Assembly: GCA_963740205.1 (NCBI GenBank)
Contig: CAVUDD010000004.1
Location: 1-64,000 of the forward strand
DNA: 64,000 bases
Direction of reading: 5' to 3'
From: UBA2137 sp963740205
Lineage (GTDB): Bacteria; Pseudomonadota; Alphaproteobacteria; Micavibrionales; Micavibrionaceae
How positions within the stretch are numbered: the stretch's first letter is position 1; every line of letters starts with the position of its first letter. Under the pieces are notes generated by a model. That model was given only the letters and a program-made list of their open reading frames with translations. It was not told where the DNA came from and made no database searches. Both the position numbers and the translations under genes were made by a program. Of the stretch, positions 10,882 to 19,693 are shown piece by piece.

Positions 10882-11787
10882 TTATTGTAAAAGTTTTGTT
10901 ACAATCTGTGCGAGGTGACGGGCTTTTTGTTCTGAGAATTGATAGGACCAAATAAGAGAAATGGTTCTTTTGGGACCGCTATCCTTGAATGGAACAAACG
11001 CTACATCACCGCCTTTGTATTGTGATACTAGCATTGAAGGGACAAGTGAGTATCCTTGTTGCTGTGCTACCATAGAAAGTACAGTTGGAAGGCTGCTTCC
11101 TGAAAAGTCACTATCAATTTGAGGTGAGGAAATGCTACAGGATGATATGGCATGATCACGTAGGCAATGCCCGTCTTCTAGTAATAATAATTTCAAATCT
11201 TGTATGTCATTTTCCACGAGCTCTTTTGGGAATTTATCTTGCTCTGTATTAGGAATTGCAAGATATAATTCATCATCAAATAAATCTATGGATTTCATGT
11301 TTTTTGATAAGGGATGAGGTAAAGCAATCAGCCCGACATCTATTTGATTTAAAGAGATTTTCTCTAGGACGTGGCGCGTGAGTGTCTCGGTAATAGAAAA
11401 ATTTATTGTAGGCTTTGAGTTTTTGGAATTTTTAATAATTTCGGGTAAAAGATACGGCGCTATTGTTGGTATTATACCCAATCGAATGTTCATTATATCG
11501 TGATCTGTTAGCGATTCACTTTCTGACAGAATATCCTGATAACTTTCTAGCAAAGGAATGAATTTCTTTTGTAGAATTTGTCCCTGTTCCGTTAAAAATA
11601 CGCGTCTGCTACTTCTCTCAAAAAGCTGTAGTTTGAGGCCATGCTCTAAATCTTGTATGGCGTTTGAAAGTGCTGACTGAGTAATATGTAGTTGTTCTGC
11701 AGCGTTACTGAAAGACAAGGTCTTTGTAAGTTTGATAAAATATTCGATTTGGCGAATGGAAGGTTTATACATATATTCACAATACAT
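10882..11787 (-). CDS. oxyR: OxyR-type LysR-family peroxide sensor
   Basis: This is a 301-residue LysR-type regulator with an N-terminal winged helix-turn-helix (about residues 12-65; NAAEQLHITQSALSNAIQDLE) and a C-terminal sensor domain. The sensor contains GHCLRDHAISSC, matching the OxyR redox motif, with two cysteines nine residues apart as in E. coli Cys199/Cys208. It is divergent from ahpC-ahpD, so it probably activates them on peroxide oxidation. A second in-frame Met six codons in (YKPSIRQIEYF follows) fits the usual family start better than the first; neither has a strong ribosome site. Confidence 0.92.
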   Translation of the reverse strand: MYCEYMYKPSIRQIEYFIKLTKTLSFSNAAEQLHITQSALSNAIQDLEHGLKLQLFERSSRRVFLTEQGQILQKKFIPLLESYQDILSESESLTDHDIMNIRLGIIPTIAPYLLPEIIKNSKNSKPTINFSITETLTRHVLEKISLNQIDVGLIALPHPLSKNMKSIDLFDDELYLAIPNTEQDKFPKELVENDIQDLKLLLLEDGHCLRDHAISSCSISSPQIDSDFSGSSLPTVLSMVAQQQGYSLVPSMLVSQYKGGDVAFVPFKDSGPKRTISLIWSYQFSEQKARHLAQIVTKLLQ

Positions 11788-11912
11788 ATAAATATAATTT
11801 TAATCTATATATAAAATAAATACATATCATTTAAATTACCCATTTGATTTTTGATGTCTAATGCACCACATTGCGTTTACAAGATTTTAACGCATACAAA
11901 GGAGATATAAAT

Positions 11913-12479
11913 ATGCTTGGTATTGGAGATACACTTCCTGAATTTGAAGTCACAGGTGTCAAACCTGGTTTTATGAAACATGAGGAAAACGGTGAGTCCG
12001 CTTTTGAAACGCTGACAGAGAAGAGTTTTGAAGGTAAATGGAAAGTTATTTTCTTTTACCCAAAAGATTTCACATTTATCTGCCCAACAGAAATCGTTGA
12101 GTTTGCAAAACTTAATCAAGATTTCGAAGACCGTGACACAGTTGTACTTGGTGGGAGCACAGATAACGAATTCTGTAAGCTTGCATGGCGTCGTGAACAC
12201 CCTGATCTTGCTAAGCTAACACAATGGTCATTTGCAGATACAAACGGCACTTTGGTTGATGGACTAGGTGTTCGTGAGCAAAGCGGCGTTGCTTATCGTG
12301 CAACTTACATTATTGATCCACATGGTGTAATCCAGCATGTTGCTGTCAATGGCCTTAATGTTGGTCGTAACCCTAAAGAAACATTACGTATTCTTGATGC
12401 GTTGCAGTCAGACGAGCTGTGCCCATGTAATCGTGAGCTAGGCGGCGATACAATTGATGTTTCAAAAATGGCAGCCTAA
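11913..12479 (+). CDS. ahpC: Peroxiredoxin AhpC (AhpD-dependent type)
   Basis: This 188-residue 2-Cys peroxiredoxin reduces peroxides through a cysteine thiol. The peroxidatic site is FTFICPTE with Cys57. Near the C-terminus it has LCPCN (Cys170 and Cys172), so three cysteines are arranged as in mycobacterial AhpC, the form re-reduced by AhpD rather than AhpF. The start is ATG 11913 with AAAGGAG ahead. ahpD follows 90 bp downstream past a hairpin, and oxyR diverges upstream. Confidence 0.95.
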   Translation: MLGIGDTLPEFEVTGVKPGFMKHEENGESAFETLTEKSFEGKWKVIFFYPKDFTFICPTEIVEFAKLNQDFEDRDTVVLGGSTDNEFCKLAWRREHPDLAKLTQWSFADTNGTLVDGLGVREQSGVAYRATYIIDPHGVIQHVAVNGLNVGRNPKETLRILDALQSDELCPCNRELGGDTIDVSKMAA

Positions 12480-12501
12480 TTTCTAAATTTTTTTAAGAAG
12501 G

Positions 12502-12527
12502 GGCGGCATTTTATGTCGCCTTTTTTT
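12502..12527 (+). terminator. Rho-independent hairpin between ahpC and ahpD
   Basis: GGGCGGCAT-TTT-ATGTCGCC is followed by TTTTTTT; the stem has one G-T wobble. It probably attenuates read-through from ahpC into ahpD, giving more AhpC than AhpD. Confidence 0.75.
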
Positions 12528-12569
12528 GTCCTGAATAAAGCCACATGAATAAACTATAAGGAGAAAATA

Positions 12570-13121
12570 ATGACGACTGATAACTTAAAAAACATGATTC
12601 CTGACTATGCTAAGGATATCAAACTTAACCTTTCAACTTTGGCTGGTGAAGAAACTTTGAACGATCAGCAAAAATGGGGAACATTTTTAGCGTGTGCGAT
12701 GAATACGGGTAACGCAACTCTTATTCAGCAAATTGAAGAAGAAGCTCTCGATTATCTGAGTGAAGAAGCTTATGCGGCTTCAAAATCAGCAGCAGCCATC
12801 ATGGCGATGAACAATGTCTATTACCGCTTTACACATATGGCATCTAATAAGGAATATGCAACATTGCCTGCCAAGCTACGTATGAATGTGATTGGTAATC
12901 CCGGCGTTGAGAAAGTTGATTTTGAATTGTGGTCACTGGCCGTATCTGCACAGAATGGTTGTGGTATGTGTATCGATTCACATGAGAGCATTTTGAACAA
13001 AGCAGGCGTCTCAAAAGATCAAATTCAAGCAGCAGTTAGAATTGGTGCAACTCTTAATGCTGTTGCAACTGTTTTAAATACTGAGGCAGCAACATCACAG
13101 GAAAATAGAAAAGCCGCTTAA
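12570..13121 (+). CDS. ahpD: Alkylhydroperoxidase AhpD (carboxymuconolactone decarboxylase family)
   Basis: This 183-residue helical protein has the AhpD active site NGCGMCIDSHE (Cys131, Cys134, His138) in the carboxymuconolactone-decarboxylase fold. In mycobacteria AhpD is the disulfide reductant of AhpC, itself reduced through a lipoyl protein. Gene order ahpC-ahpD and the three-cysteine AhpC support the same pairing here. The start has AAGGAG seven bases upstream. The stop lies inside a terminator hairpin shared with the convergent mscS-type gene. Confidence 0.93.
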   Translation: MTTDNLKNMIPDYAKDIKLNLSTLAGEETLNDQQKWGTFLACAMNTGNATLIQQIEEEALDYLSEEAYAASKSAAAIMAMNNVYYRFTHMASNKEYATLPAKLRMNVIGNPGVEKVDFELWSLAVSAQNGCGMCIDSHESILNKAGVSKDQIQAAVRIGATLNAVATVLNTEAATSQENRKAA

Positions 13122-13134
13122 TCAGCGGCTTTTT
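13109..13134. terminator. Bidirectional terminator between ahpD and the mscS-type gene
   Basis: AAAAGCCGCT-TAATC-AGCGGCTTTT is a perfect stem with A and T flanks, so it works in both directions. It spans the 4-bp overlap of the two convergent coding sequences. Confidence 0.9.
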
Positions 13135-14461
13135 GCACTTTATCTGAATCTTTTTTAGGGGGTTCGTGAATAAAGACTTCGCGGTGAGGGTAAGGAATTT
13201 GAACATTGTTTTCCTTAAATACGTCCCAAATGGCCATGAAGACCTGACCTTTAACATTGGTTACACCATTTTCGGCATCCTTAATCCAAAAGCGCAGGGT
13301 GAAGTCCAAAGAGCTGTCGCCGAAGCCAGTAAGCCAGCAGACAGGGGTTTTGTCCTCGACTACGCGTTCCGGTCTTTGTGACGCCTCTATTGCAAGTTTA
13401 GTTACTTCGTGTGGGTCTGAATCATAATGGACCCCGAACTCAATTTCTATGCGGACAAGGGTGTCGCCATGTGACCAGTTGACGACTTGTTGGGTAATAA
13501 AGTCTTCATTTGGAATTAGGAAAGATTTATTGTCACGTGTAACAATTTCCGTGTATCGCGCACCCATGTGATGAACCCAGCCAAACGTGCTTTTGCCATC
13601 TCCGCCGCCTGCGCCCTGAATTTCAATAACATCGCCTGGATTAATGGAGTGATCGAGTAGAAGCATAATTCCACTAAACAGATTGGAAACGCCTTTTTGT
13701 AAACCAAAACCAATACCCAAACCAAGTGCACCAGAAAATACTGCCAAAACACCAAGATCAACACCCGCTGTTGTGACGCCAATCAAAAGTGCAAAAGTAA
13801 TAAATACAACTTTTGCAATTTTAGATATTAAGACGCGGGAAGATGGGGTCAGGCTACTTACACGTGATAAACGACGCTCTGTAAGGGTACTTAGGAACAT
13901 TGCGGCGTACAACATTGCAAAAATCAGTAATATCGCCTTGATAACCGCAAGTGCTGTAATGCGCCCATCACCAATTGTGAAGCCAAATGAGTCTAATGCG
14001 TTTGTGGTTTCGTCAAGCACGCCAATTATATTTAAAGCCGCAATAATCCAGGCAATCATTGCAACAGTTTGGCGTACAAACGTATTTTGGATGAGTTGCG
14101 CTGCGGTACGAATAACAATCCATGCCATCAGTAAACTTGTTACAGCAGAGGCAAGGCGCATATCTGCTGTGAGTACTTCGTTAAGTTGAAGCTGTACGAA
14201 CACTCCTATAATAAGTACAGCTGTAATGGGCAGCACAAGTTTCGTAAGATTTTTAAATGTTTGACGAATACGAAAATGAAATTGGCTGCGGTCAATCCAT
14301 GCAATGAATTTGGGTGCTACTCGGCGTCTCGCCAGCCAACCTACTAACAAAGCGCCAACTATAACTATAATCTGAAGCCAGTTTTCTGGAACACTGAAAG
14401 TTCTCACAAAATAACTTTGTGTTTCAATGGTATAGGTATGAAACATTTCACCAATTTGCAT
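13118..14461 (-). CDS. MscS-family mechanosensitive channel
   Basis: This 447-residue inner-membrane protein has about five N-terminal hydrophobic segments. The MscS core follows: the pore helix region GVLAVFSGALGLGIGFGLQ, then LFSGIMLLLDHSINPGDVIEI of the beta domain and the cytoplasmic vestibule domain. Such channels release solutes on hypo-osmotic shock. The length matches multi-helix MscS relatives rather than the 286-residue E. coli MscS. It is convergent with ahpD, overlapping by 4 bp at the shared terminator. Confidence 0.9.
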   Translation of the reverse strand: MQIGEMFHTYTIETQSYFVRTFSVPENWLQIIVIVGALLVGWLARRRVAPKFIAWIDRSQFHFRIRQTFKNLTKLVLPITAVLIIGVFVQLQLNEVLTADMRLASAVTSLLMAWIVIRTAAQLIQNTFVRQTVAMIAWIIAALNIIGVLDETTNALDSFGFTIGDGRITALAVIKAILLIFAMLYAAMFLSTLTERRLSRVSSLTPSSRVLISKIAKVVFITFALLIGVTTAGVDLGVLAVFSGALGLGIGFGLQKGVSNLFSGIMLLLDHSINPGDVIEIQGAGGGDGKSTFGWVHHMGARYTEIVTRDNKSFLIPNEDFITQQVVNWSHGDTLVRIEIEFGVHYDSDPHEVTKLAIEASQRPERVVEDKTPVCWLTGFGDSSLDFTLRFWIKDAENGVTNVKGQVFMAIWDVFKENNVQIPYPHREVFIHEPPKKDSDKVQKAAD

Positions 14462-14516
14462 GTATGTACCAGAATTTTTCTTTTAAAATAAAGTTTATCT
14501 ATTTTGTTATGTAACA

Positions 14517-14551
14517 TTTTAGGTCTCACGACAACCCGTGAGAGCCTAAAA
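14517..14551 (-). terminator. Long inverted repeat after the tetR-family gene
   Basis: TTTTAGG-TCTCACG and CGTGAGAGCCTAAAA pair over about 14 bp with one bulged base. It sits between the tetR-family stop and the mscS-type start on the minus strand. No long T-run follows, so it may be a weak terminator or an mRNA-stabilising hairpin. Confidence 0.5.
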
Positions 14552-14575
14552 TTCAGCTATAAATGATGTATAAGA

Positions 14576-15202
14576 CTAAGCTTTTAATATATGAACAGCT
14601 TCTTCTGGAAGGCCGTTTGAAAAAGTCTCATCTAATGCCTCTGCACCGCTCATTAAGCGGTATACAATCGCACCATAAATCATATCCACGGCTAGTGGTG
14701 TGTCTAAATTCTTACGAAATTCACCAGAGCTTTTACCTTCTTCGATAAGGTCGGCTAGAATTTTTTCATGCTGCAACATAAAGTTTTCGTAAAAAATGGT
14801 TAGGCTGGCCTCGTCTGATTGTGCCTCTGCCATTGCTTCAATAACAATTTTACCATTTTTACCTTTAAGTAAGCGTATAAAACGCTCTAATTGTTTGCGC
14901 ACTGCATCTGACTTATTGGTTGTCGTAGGTAAAGGAGGCGTTTTCCCAACCTGAGCAGTTAAAGCGTCAAGAACAATTGCAACCTTGTTAGGCCACCACC
15001 TGTAAATCGTGGTTTTTCCGACACCTGCCTTTTTAGCAATCCCTTCAATAGAAAGTTCTTTTACTGAACCATGAAGAAGGAGGCGGTTGGTGGCATCAAG
15101 AACAGCTTTTTTAGAAGTCTGGCTACGTGGGCGGCCACGGCGCTTCGGAGTGTCATCATTTTGCTGTTCTGCTTCATGATATTTTAACGCCGATTGACTC
15201 AT
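14576..15202 (-). CDS. TetR-family transcriptional regulator
   Basis: This 208-residue protein has a TetR N-terminal DNA-binding domain (residues 28-75; LSIEGIAKKAGVGKTTIYRWW) after a basic leader KRRGRPRS. A helical ligand-binding domain of the TetR_C type follows. The ligand is not predictable. The neighbouring minus-strand mscS-type gene is separated by a hairpin, and the 280-bp upstream region is shared with the divergent ATP-grasp gene, so autoregulation or control of that gene is possible. Confidence 0.9.
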   Translation of the reverse strand: MSQSALKYHEAEQQNDDTPKRRGRPRSQTSKKAVLDATNRLLLHGSVKELSIEGIAKKAGVGKTTIYRWWPNKVAIVLDALTAQVGKTPPLPTTTNKSDAVRKQLERFIRLLKGKNGKIVIEAMAEAQSDEASLTIFYENFMLQHEKILADLIEEGKSSGEFRKNLDTPLAVDMIYGAIVYRLMSGAEALDETFSNGLPEEAVHILKA

Positions 15203-15480
15203 TATATTACTGCCTTTGATTGTGTGTATTTGGGGTAACTGAAAACAGACACTTGCTTAATGGTAATTGCATAATAGTTCAACACTAAATATAAAGATTT
15301 TTAAAATAATTCATCACTAAAACTATTTTCATACAGTGCGTAGTGTTTATCATTTTGTATATTAGAAAACAAAGGATTATTACTAAGGTATTGGAGTAAA
15401 AGCGAAACCATTGAATATTAATGACCCATGATATATGGTGTGGCTCAAATTCACATACAATAGACGGTCCCGAAAAAGAC

Positions 15481-16398
15481 ATGGAAGTTTGGATATTATT
15501 CTCAGAGGATATTGAGGCCTCAACTAATGAAGCGTATGAGGTCAGGCGTTTTCAAACTGTTGGTCGCGAGATGGGGATTGATGTCAAAGTATTTGAGCCT
15601 GAAAAGTTTGACTTACTTGTTGATGAGAAAGACAGAAAAACTGTCCTGATTAAAGGAAAACCTCACAAGCTTCCCGATTTTGTCTTACCCAGAACGCCAC
15701 CAATTGAAAATGGTTACTTCTCTCTAGCGGTTGTGCGTCAATTGGAAAGAATGGGTGTGTGCACATATAATGGTTCCGCATGTATTGAGGCTGTTGCAGA
15801 TAAAATGCATACACATCAGATATTGGCAGAGCATGGGTTACCTACACCTACAACAATGCTTGCAAAATTCCCAGTTGATGTGGAGCTTATAAGAAAACAT
15901 ATTGGTTTTCCCGTTGTCGTTAAAACTTTACTTGGGGTGAATGGTACTGGCGTTTTTCTAATTGAATCGGAGGAAGCTTTTCACGATTTGATGGGGCTTA
16001 TCGGGGAAACCAACCCTGATATCCAGCTTATATTCCAAAAATTTGTAGCCGTCAGTAAAGGGCGTGATTTAAGGGTTTTTGTTGTTGATGGTGAAGTTAT
16101 TGCCTGTATGGAGCGTCGTTCAAAGCCAGGAGGATTTAAAGCTAATTTTTCTCAAGGTGGTTCTGTTCTCGAATTTGATCTGGATGAAGAGGGAAAGAAG
16201 CTAGCCATCAAGACAGCCGAAGTTCTTGATATTAAAGTCGCTGGTATTGATTTTCTATTTAAGGAAGGTGGTGGTTTTACGATATGCGAGGCAAACACAT
16301 TCCCCGGATTTAGAGGTCTAGAGCAAGCCTGTCATGTCAACGTTCCCGAGGCAGTATTCAAATCCATGCAAAAGGATTTGGAAAAACTAAAGGCTTAA
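15481..16398 (+). CDS. RimK-like ATP-grasp ligase
   Basis: The sequence from MEVWILFSED onward is an ATP-grasp enzyme of the RimK/glutathione-synthase type. An N-terminal pre-ATP domain ends in PDFVLPRTPP. ATP-grasp motifs follow: DKMHTHQIL, FPVVVKTLLGVNGTGVFLIE, and the metal-binding CEANTFPGFRGLEQA. RimK relatives add glutamate or similar amino acids to a protein or peptide carboxylate; the substrate is not evident here. An earlier in-frame ATG at 15421 exists, but the family normally begins at the beta strand coded at 15481. It overlaps the convergent lpoA stop by 4 bp. Confidence 0.8.
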   Translation: MEVWILFSEDIEASTNEAYEVRRFQTVGREMGIDVKVFEPEKFDLLVDEKDRKTVLIKGKPHKLPDFVLPRTPPIENGYFSLAVVRQLERMGVCTYNGSACIEAVADKMHTHQILAEHGLPTPTTMLAKFPVDVELIRKHIGFPVVVKTLLGVNGTGVFLIESEEAFHDLMGLIGETNPDIQLIFQKFVAVSKGRDLRVFVVDGEVIACMERRSKPGGFKANFSQGGSVLEFDLDEEGKKLAIKTAEVLDIKVAGIDFLFKEGGGFTICEANTFPGFRGLEQACHVNVPEAVFKSMQKDLEKLKA

Positions 16399-17573
16399 TT
16401 TGTTGTGGTATTCAGGTTACGAGAGCCTTCTTCTACAACACGCCTCGATCCACCACTTATTTGAATGACCGATAACGATCTTTCTACTAATCCATCTGCT
16501 CTGAATTTAAACGCACCATTAATTCCTTTAAACCCTTCAGGTGAAGTAAGCGCTTGAGAGGTGGGTTTCTTGCCAAGTTTTGTAAGCGAGATAACCAATG
16601 CGGTCGCGTCATACCCAAGCGAGGTTAAAGCTTCTGGGGATCTTCCAAAGTTACTGCGATAATTTTGCTCAAATTGTGCTTTGTAATTTGGTGAAGGGGA
16701 GGCATATAAAGCGCCATTTAGTGAGGGGTAATTAACCGCAGAAGGTTCCTGCCACAAACCAGTTCCTAATATTTGCGGACGTTGCGATGTTGCGTTTATG
16801 GCATTTACTATTTGTGAAGCCTCTGGTGCGGCCATTCCTATAAGAACAGAATCGATTTTTTGTCCAGATTGGAGAAATGAGGCAAGTTCTTGTCCAGAAT
16901 TCATGACTTGCGCTTGTGGAAGATTATTGGACTTCAATAAACGTTGTGCAGAAGATGATATCAGACGACCATATTCTGTTTGTGGAACAACAAGGGCAAA
17001 GCTTTTCTTACCTTGGCGGATTTCGTAAGACAGTATTCTCTCAACTTGAGCATGGGGTAAAAAACCCATAACAAAAGTATTTTGACTTGCCGCCGTCCAG
17101 TCGGTTGTAAATCCTATAACAGGACGCATTGGTGATGAAAGTGTGTTGACTGCCTTAACGTCTTCAGCAAATAAAGGCCCCAAAACTATATCAGCACCGC
17201 GAGAAAATGCTTGTTGTGTAGCGTCAAATGCCCCCTTGCGCGAGCCCTGTGTATCAACAGGTAAAAGCTCAATATTTTGGACGCCCATGTCAAAAATGGC
17301 AAGTTGAGCAGCATTCAGCAAAGAATTTCCTATATCGGAGCCTTTCCCAGTTAAGGGTACTGCAAACCCAATTTTTGTCCCATCGGTCATAGTTGAGCCC
17401 GCATATTCAGGAGTAGCGCCTTGGTTGATCACGACACCAGAACTATCGGTGGTTCTTGGTGCGGTTGTAGAAACGCCTCCCCAAGGTGAATTATTAGAGG
17501 GAACACAAGCACTTAATAAAATAGGCACAAACAGCAGACAAAGAGCTCTTAAAATGCGTGGTAATGATGTCAT
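16395..17573 (-). CDS. LppC/LpoA-type outer-membrane lipoprotein (penicillin-binding-protein activator)
   Basis: This 392-residue lipoprotein has a signal peptide ending in the lipobox LLSAC. The mature part is a periplasmic-binding-protein-like domain (IGFAVPLTGKGSDIG, LVVPQTEYGR, LTSLGYDATALV) of the LppC family. In gammaproteobacteria LpoA activates PBP1A; alphaproteobacterial members lack the N-terminal TPR part, as here. ATG 17573 was chosen because TAGGAG lies seven bases upstream and the signal peptide begins there; the longer ORF to 17669 would bury it. The divergent rsmI neighbour is a conserved arrangement. Confidence 0.88.
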   Translation of the reverse strand: MTSLPRILRALCLLFVPILLSACVPSNNSPWGGVSTTAPRTTDSSGVVINQGATPEYAGSTMTDGTKIGFAVPLTGKGSDIGNSLLNAAQLAIFDMGVQNIELLPVDTQGSRKGAFDATQQAFSRGADIVLGPLFAEDVKAVNTLSSPMRPVIGFTTDWTAASQNTFVMGFLPHAQVERILSYEIRQGKKSFALVVPQTEYGRLISSSAQRLLKSNNLPQAQVMNSGQELASFLQSGQKIDSVLIGMAAPEASQIVNAINATSQRPQILGTGLWQEPSAVNYPSLNGALYASPSPNYKAQFEQNYRSNFGRSPEALTSLGYDATALVISLTKLGKKPTSQALTSPEGFKGINGAFKFRADGLVERSLSVIQISGGSRRVVEEGSRNLNTTTN

Positions 17574-17672
17574 AGTAACTCCTAAACTGGTATTCGTGTT
17601 CTCAAATGCATATAGTGATAATCCATACACTATATAAAGATTCTCTTTTTCGTAAGGGTTGGGAGCCATTTC

Positions 17673-18527
17673 TTGAAAATTATCCTTGAAAATATTGTTT
17701 TGAAGCCTGCGTTATATCTTGTTGGTACACCAATAGGCAATCTACAGGATGTAACATTGCGATGCTTACAGACCTTATCGGCAGTTGAAACCATCTTTTG
17801 TGAGGATACGCGAGTCACAGGAAAACTTCTTAAGGCTTTTGATATTAAAACACGCATGGCTGTTTATACAGACCATAGCGATGAAAAACTGCGTGATAGG
17901 ATTTTCAGTAAAATCACCAATGAAGGCAAGGCGGTTGCTTTGGTGTCGGATGCAGGTCTTCCTCTCATTTCTGATCCAGGTTTTAAGCTTGTTCGAGAAG
18001 CGATAGAGCAAAATATTGATGTCATATCAATACCAGGGCCAAGCGCAGTGTTAACGGCACTGCAAATAAGCGGATTACCAACCGATAGTTTTACGTTCGG
18101 GGGATTCATCCCCACCAAACAAGGTGCAAGAGAAAATCTTCTTCAAAAATACAGCCACCATACTGAAACTCTTGTTTTTTATGAGACTGTGCCAAGGTTG
18201 GAAAAAACGCTGGAAACTATTCAAAATACTTTTGGTGACAGGGGATGTGTTGTCGCGCGTGAACTAACTAAAAAATTCGAAGAAGTGTTGCGTGGTAGGC
18301 CTAGAGAATTGATATCAAGGCTTCAAGACAAGCCCATTAAAGGTGAAGTTGTTTTGCTTGTTGAAGGCCATGTTGCGGATATTATTTCCGATGATGATAT
18401 TGAAAAACAAATTATCAAAGCGTTGAGAACTATGACGGTTAAAGAGGCGTCTACATCTATTTCTGAAAAGACAGGAGTATCGCGTAAGGTCATTTATAAT
18501 AAGGCATTGAGTATTAAAGACAGATGA
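17673..18527 (+). CDS. rsmI: 16S rRNA C1402 2'-O-ribose methyltransferase RsmI
   Basis: This 284-residue SAM-dependent tetrapyrrole-methylase-fold enzyme has the RsmI motifs LYLVGTPIGNLQDVTLR, VSDAGLPLISDPG and GPSAVLTALQISGLP. RsmI methylates the ribose of C1402 in the decoding centre. The best start is TTG 17673, with GGGAG nine bases upstream. yraN overlaps its last 4 bp, and lpoA diverges upstream, matching the lpoA-rsmI-yraN order known from many proteobacteria. Confidence 0.95.
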   Translation: MKIILENIVLKPALYLVGTPIGNLQDVTLRCLQTLSAVETIFCEDTRVTGKLLKAFDIKTRMAVYTDHSDEKLRDRIFSKITNEGKAVALVSDAGLPLISDPGFKLVREAIEQNIDVISIPGPSAVLTALQISGLPTDSFTFGGFIPTKQGARENLLQKYSHHTETLVFYETVPRLEKTLETIQNTFGDRGCVVARELTKKFEEVLRGRPRELISRLQDKPIKGEVVLLVEGHVADIISDDDIEKQIIKALRTMTVKEASTSISEKTGVSRKVIYNKALSIKDR

Positions 18528-18880
18528 AGACATCTTATGAAAAAGGAGTGTTTGCCGAAAAATGGGCGTGTATTTATCTTATGCTTAAAGGTTATAGAAT
18601 ATTGAACCTTCGCTATAAAACTAAGCTTGGGGAAATAGATATTATTGCTCGTAAGAATAAAACAATTGTCTTTATAGAGGTGAAGCACAGGCAAACAGAA
18701 AAAGATAGTGCCGAGGCAATTTCGGCGCAATCACAGCAAAGAATTGTAAATGCGGCTAAGACATTTATTTCCAAAAACACACAATACGCAGACTTTGCTT
18801 TTCGTTTTGATGCACTACTTTTTATATCACCGCTTTCGATTAAGCATCTGGACAATGCATGGACTGTCTCGTCATACTGA
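18524..18880 (+). CDS. yraN: YraN-family (UPF0102) nuclease-like protein
   Basis: This 118-residue protein has the UPF0102 core: GVFAEKWACIYL, then LGEIDIIARKNKTIVFIEVKHR, a restriction-endonuclease-like D-(E/V)K motif. The cellular role of YraN is not established. It begins inside the rsmI stop (ATGA overlap), so it is translationally coupled. Confidence 0.92.
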   Translation: MKTSYEKGVFAEKWACIYLMLKGYRILNLRYKTKLGEIDIIARKNKTIVFIEVKHRQTEKDSAEAISAQSQQRIVNAAKTFISKNTQYADFAFRFDALLFISPLSIKHLDNAWTVSSY

Positions 18881-18922
18881 CACTTAGGAACTTCTAAAAA
18901 AACCGTTGAGGAATTTATAAGA

Positions 18923-19684
18923 ATGAGAACTACAAAATACTTTACTCTGGGAATTGGAATTTGTGCGCTGGCATTATCGGGATGTGTGGGGGCGGGTATT
19001 GGCGCAGGAGCAACAGTAGGTGCTGCCTCTGCTCAGGAAGGTGGAATTCCGGGTGCGGTTACTGATTTTGGTATTCAAACACAAATTAACTCCTTGTGGT
19101 TTCAACACGATGTTGATGTTTTTAGAAAGCTCGATCTGACGGTTAACCAAGGGCGCGTTTTAATCACAGGTGTGGTGCAAGATCCTCAACATAGAGTTGA
19201 TGCTGTGCGCTTGGCTTGGCAAGCAAGTAACGTTAAGCAAGTTATAAATGAGATACGTGTAGCTGATAGCCAAGGTGTCGCTGGTTTTGCAAAAGATACA
19301 TGGATAACGACACAATTGCGTAGCAAAATGATTTTGGAAAAGAAAATCCAGTCGATTAATTACTCTATTGATACAGTTCAGGGCGTTGTTTACTTGATGG
19401 GGGTTGCTAAAAATCAAGAAGAACTTAATCGTACAATTGATATAGCAAGAACGGTTTCAGGCGTGAAGCAAGTGGTTAGCTATGTTAAGTTTGCAGGGCA
19501 GCCTTTAACGGATGCTGAGTTACAGGCAAGGCAAAACTTTCAGGGGCAAGTAACAGATACAACAACTTATCAAACGGAATACCAATCTGTTCCGCCCATA
19601 AGTGATGGGGCTTTACCGCCTAGCTATTCCGATGGAAACTCTGTTGGTCGTGCTACAGTTGAATCTTATCCTTTGAGTGAGTAG
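18923..19684 (+). CDS. Dual-BON-domain lipoprotein (DolP/YraP-like)
   Basis: This 253-residue lipoprotein has the lipobox LALSGC (Cys21), a glycine/alanine linker, and two BON domains (about 50-118 and 125-195). Each shows the pattern TQINSLWF...GRVLITGVVQDP and TQLRSKMI...GVVYLMGVAKN. E. coli DolP, at the same position after yraN, is an outer-membrane lipoprotein that binds anionic phospholipid and supports envelope integrity. The C-terminal tail after about residue 205 is proline/tyrosine-rich and probably disordered. Confidence 0.9.
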   Translation: MRTTKYFTLGIGICALALSGCVGAGIGAGATVGAASAQEGGIPGAVTDFGIQTQINSLWFQHDVDVFRKLDLTVNQGRVLITGVVQDPQHRVDAVRLAWQASNVKQVINEIRVADSQGVAGFAKDTWITTQLRSKMILEKKIQSINYSIDTVQGVVYLMGVAKNQEELNRTIDIARTVSGVKQVVSYVKFAGQPLTDAELQARQNFQGQVTDTTTYQTEYQSVPPISDGALPPSYSDGNSVGRATVESYPLSE

Positions 19685-19693
19685 TAATACATC

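Noticed and set aside
11877..12200. Minus-strand 107-codon ORF inside ahpC
   Set aside because: Antisense shadow of a well-conserved peroxiredoxin gene.
13683..14189. Plus-strand 168-codon ORF inside the mscS-type gene
   Set aside because: Long antisense frame with no family pattern, opposite a clear MscS-family gene.
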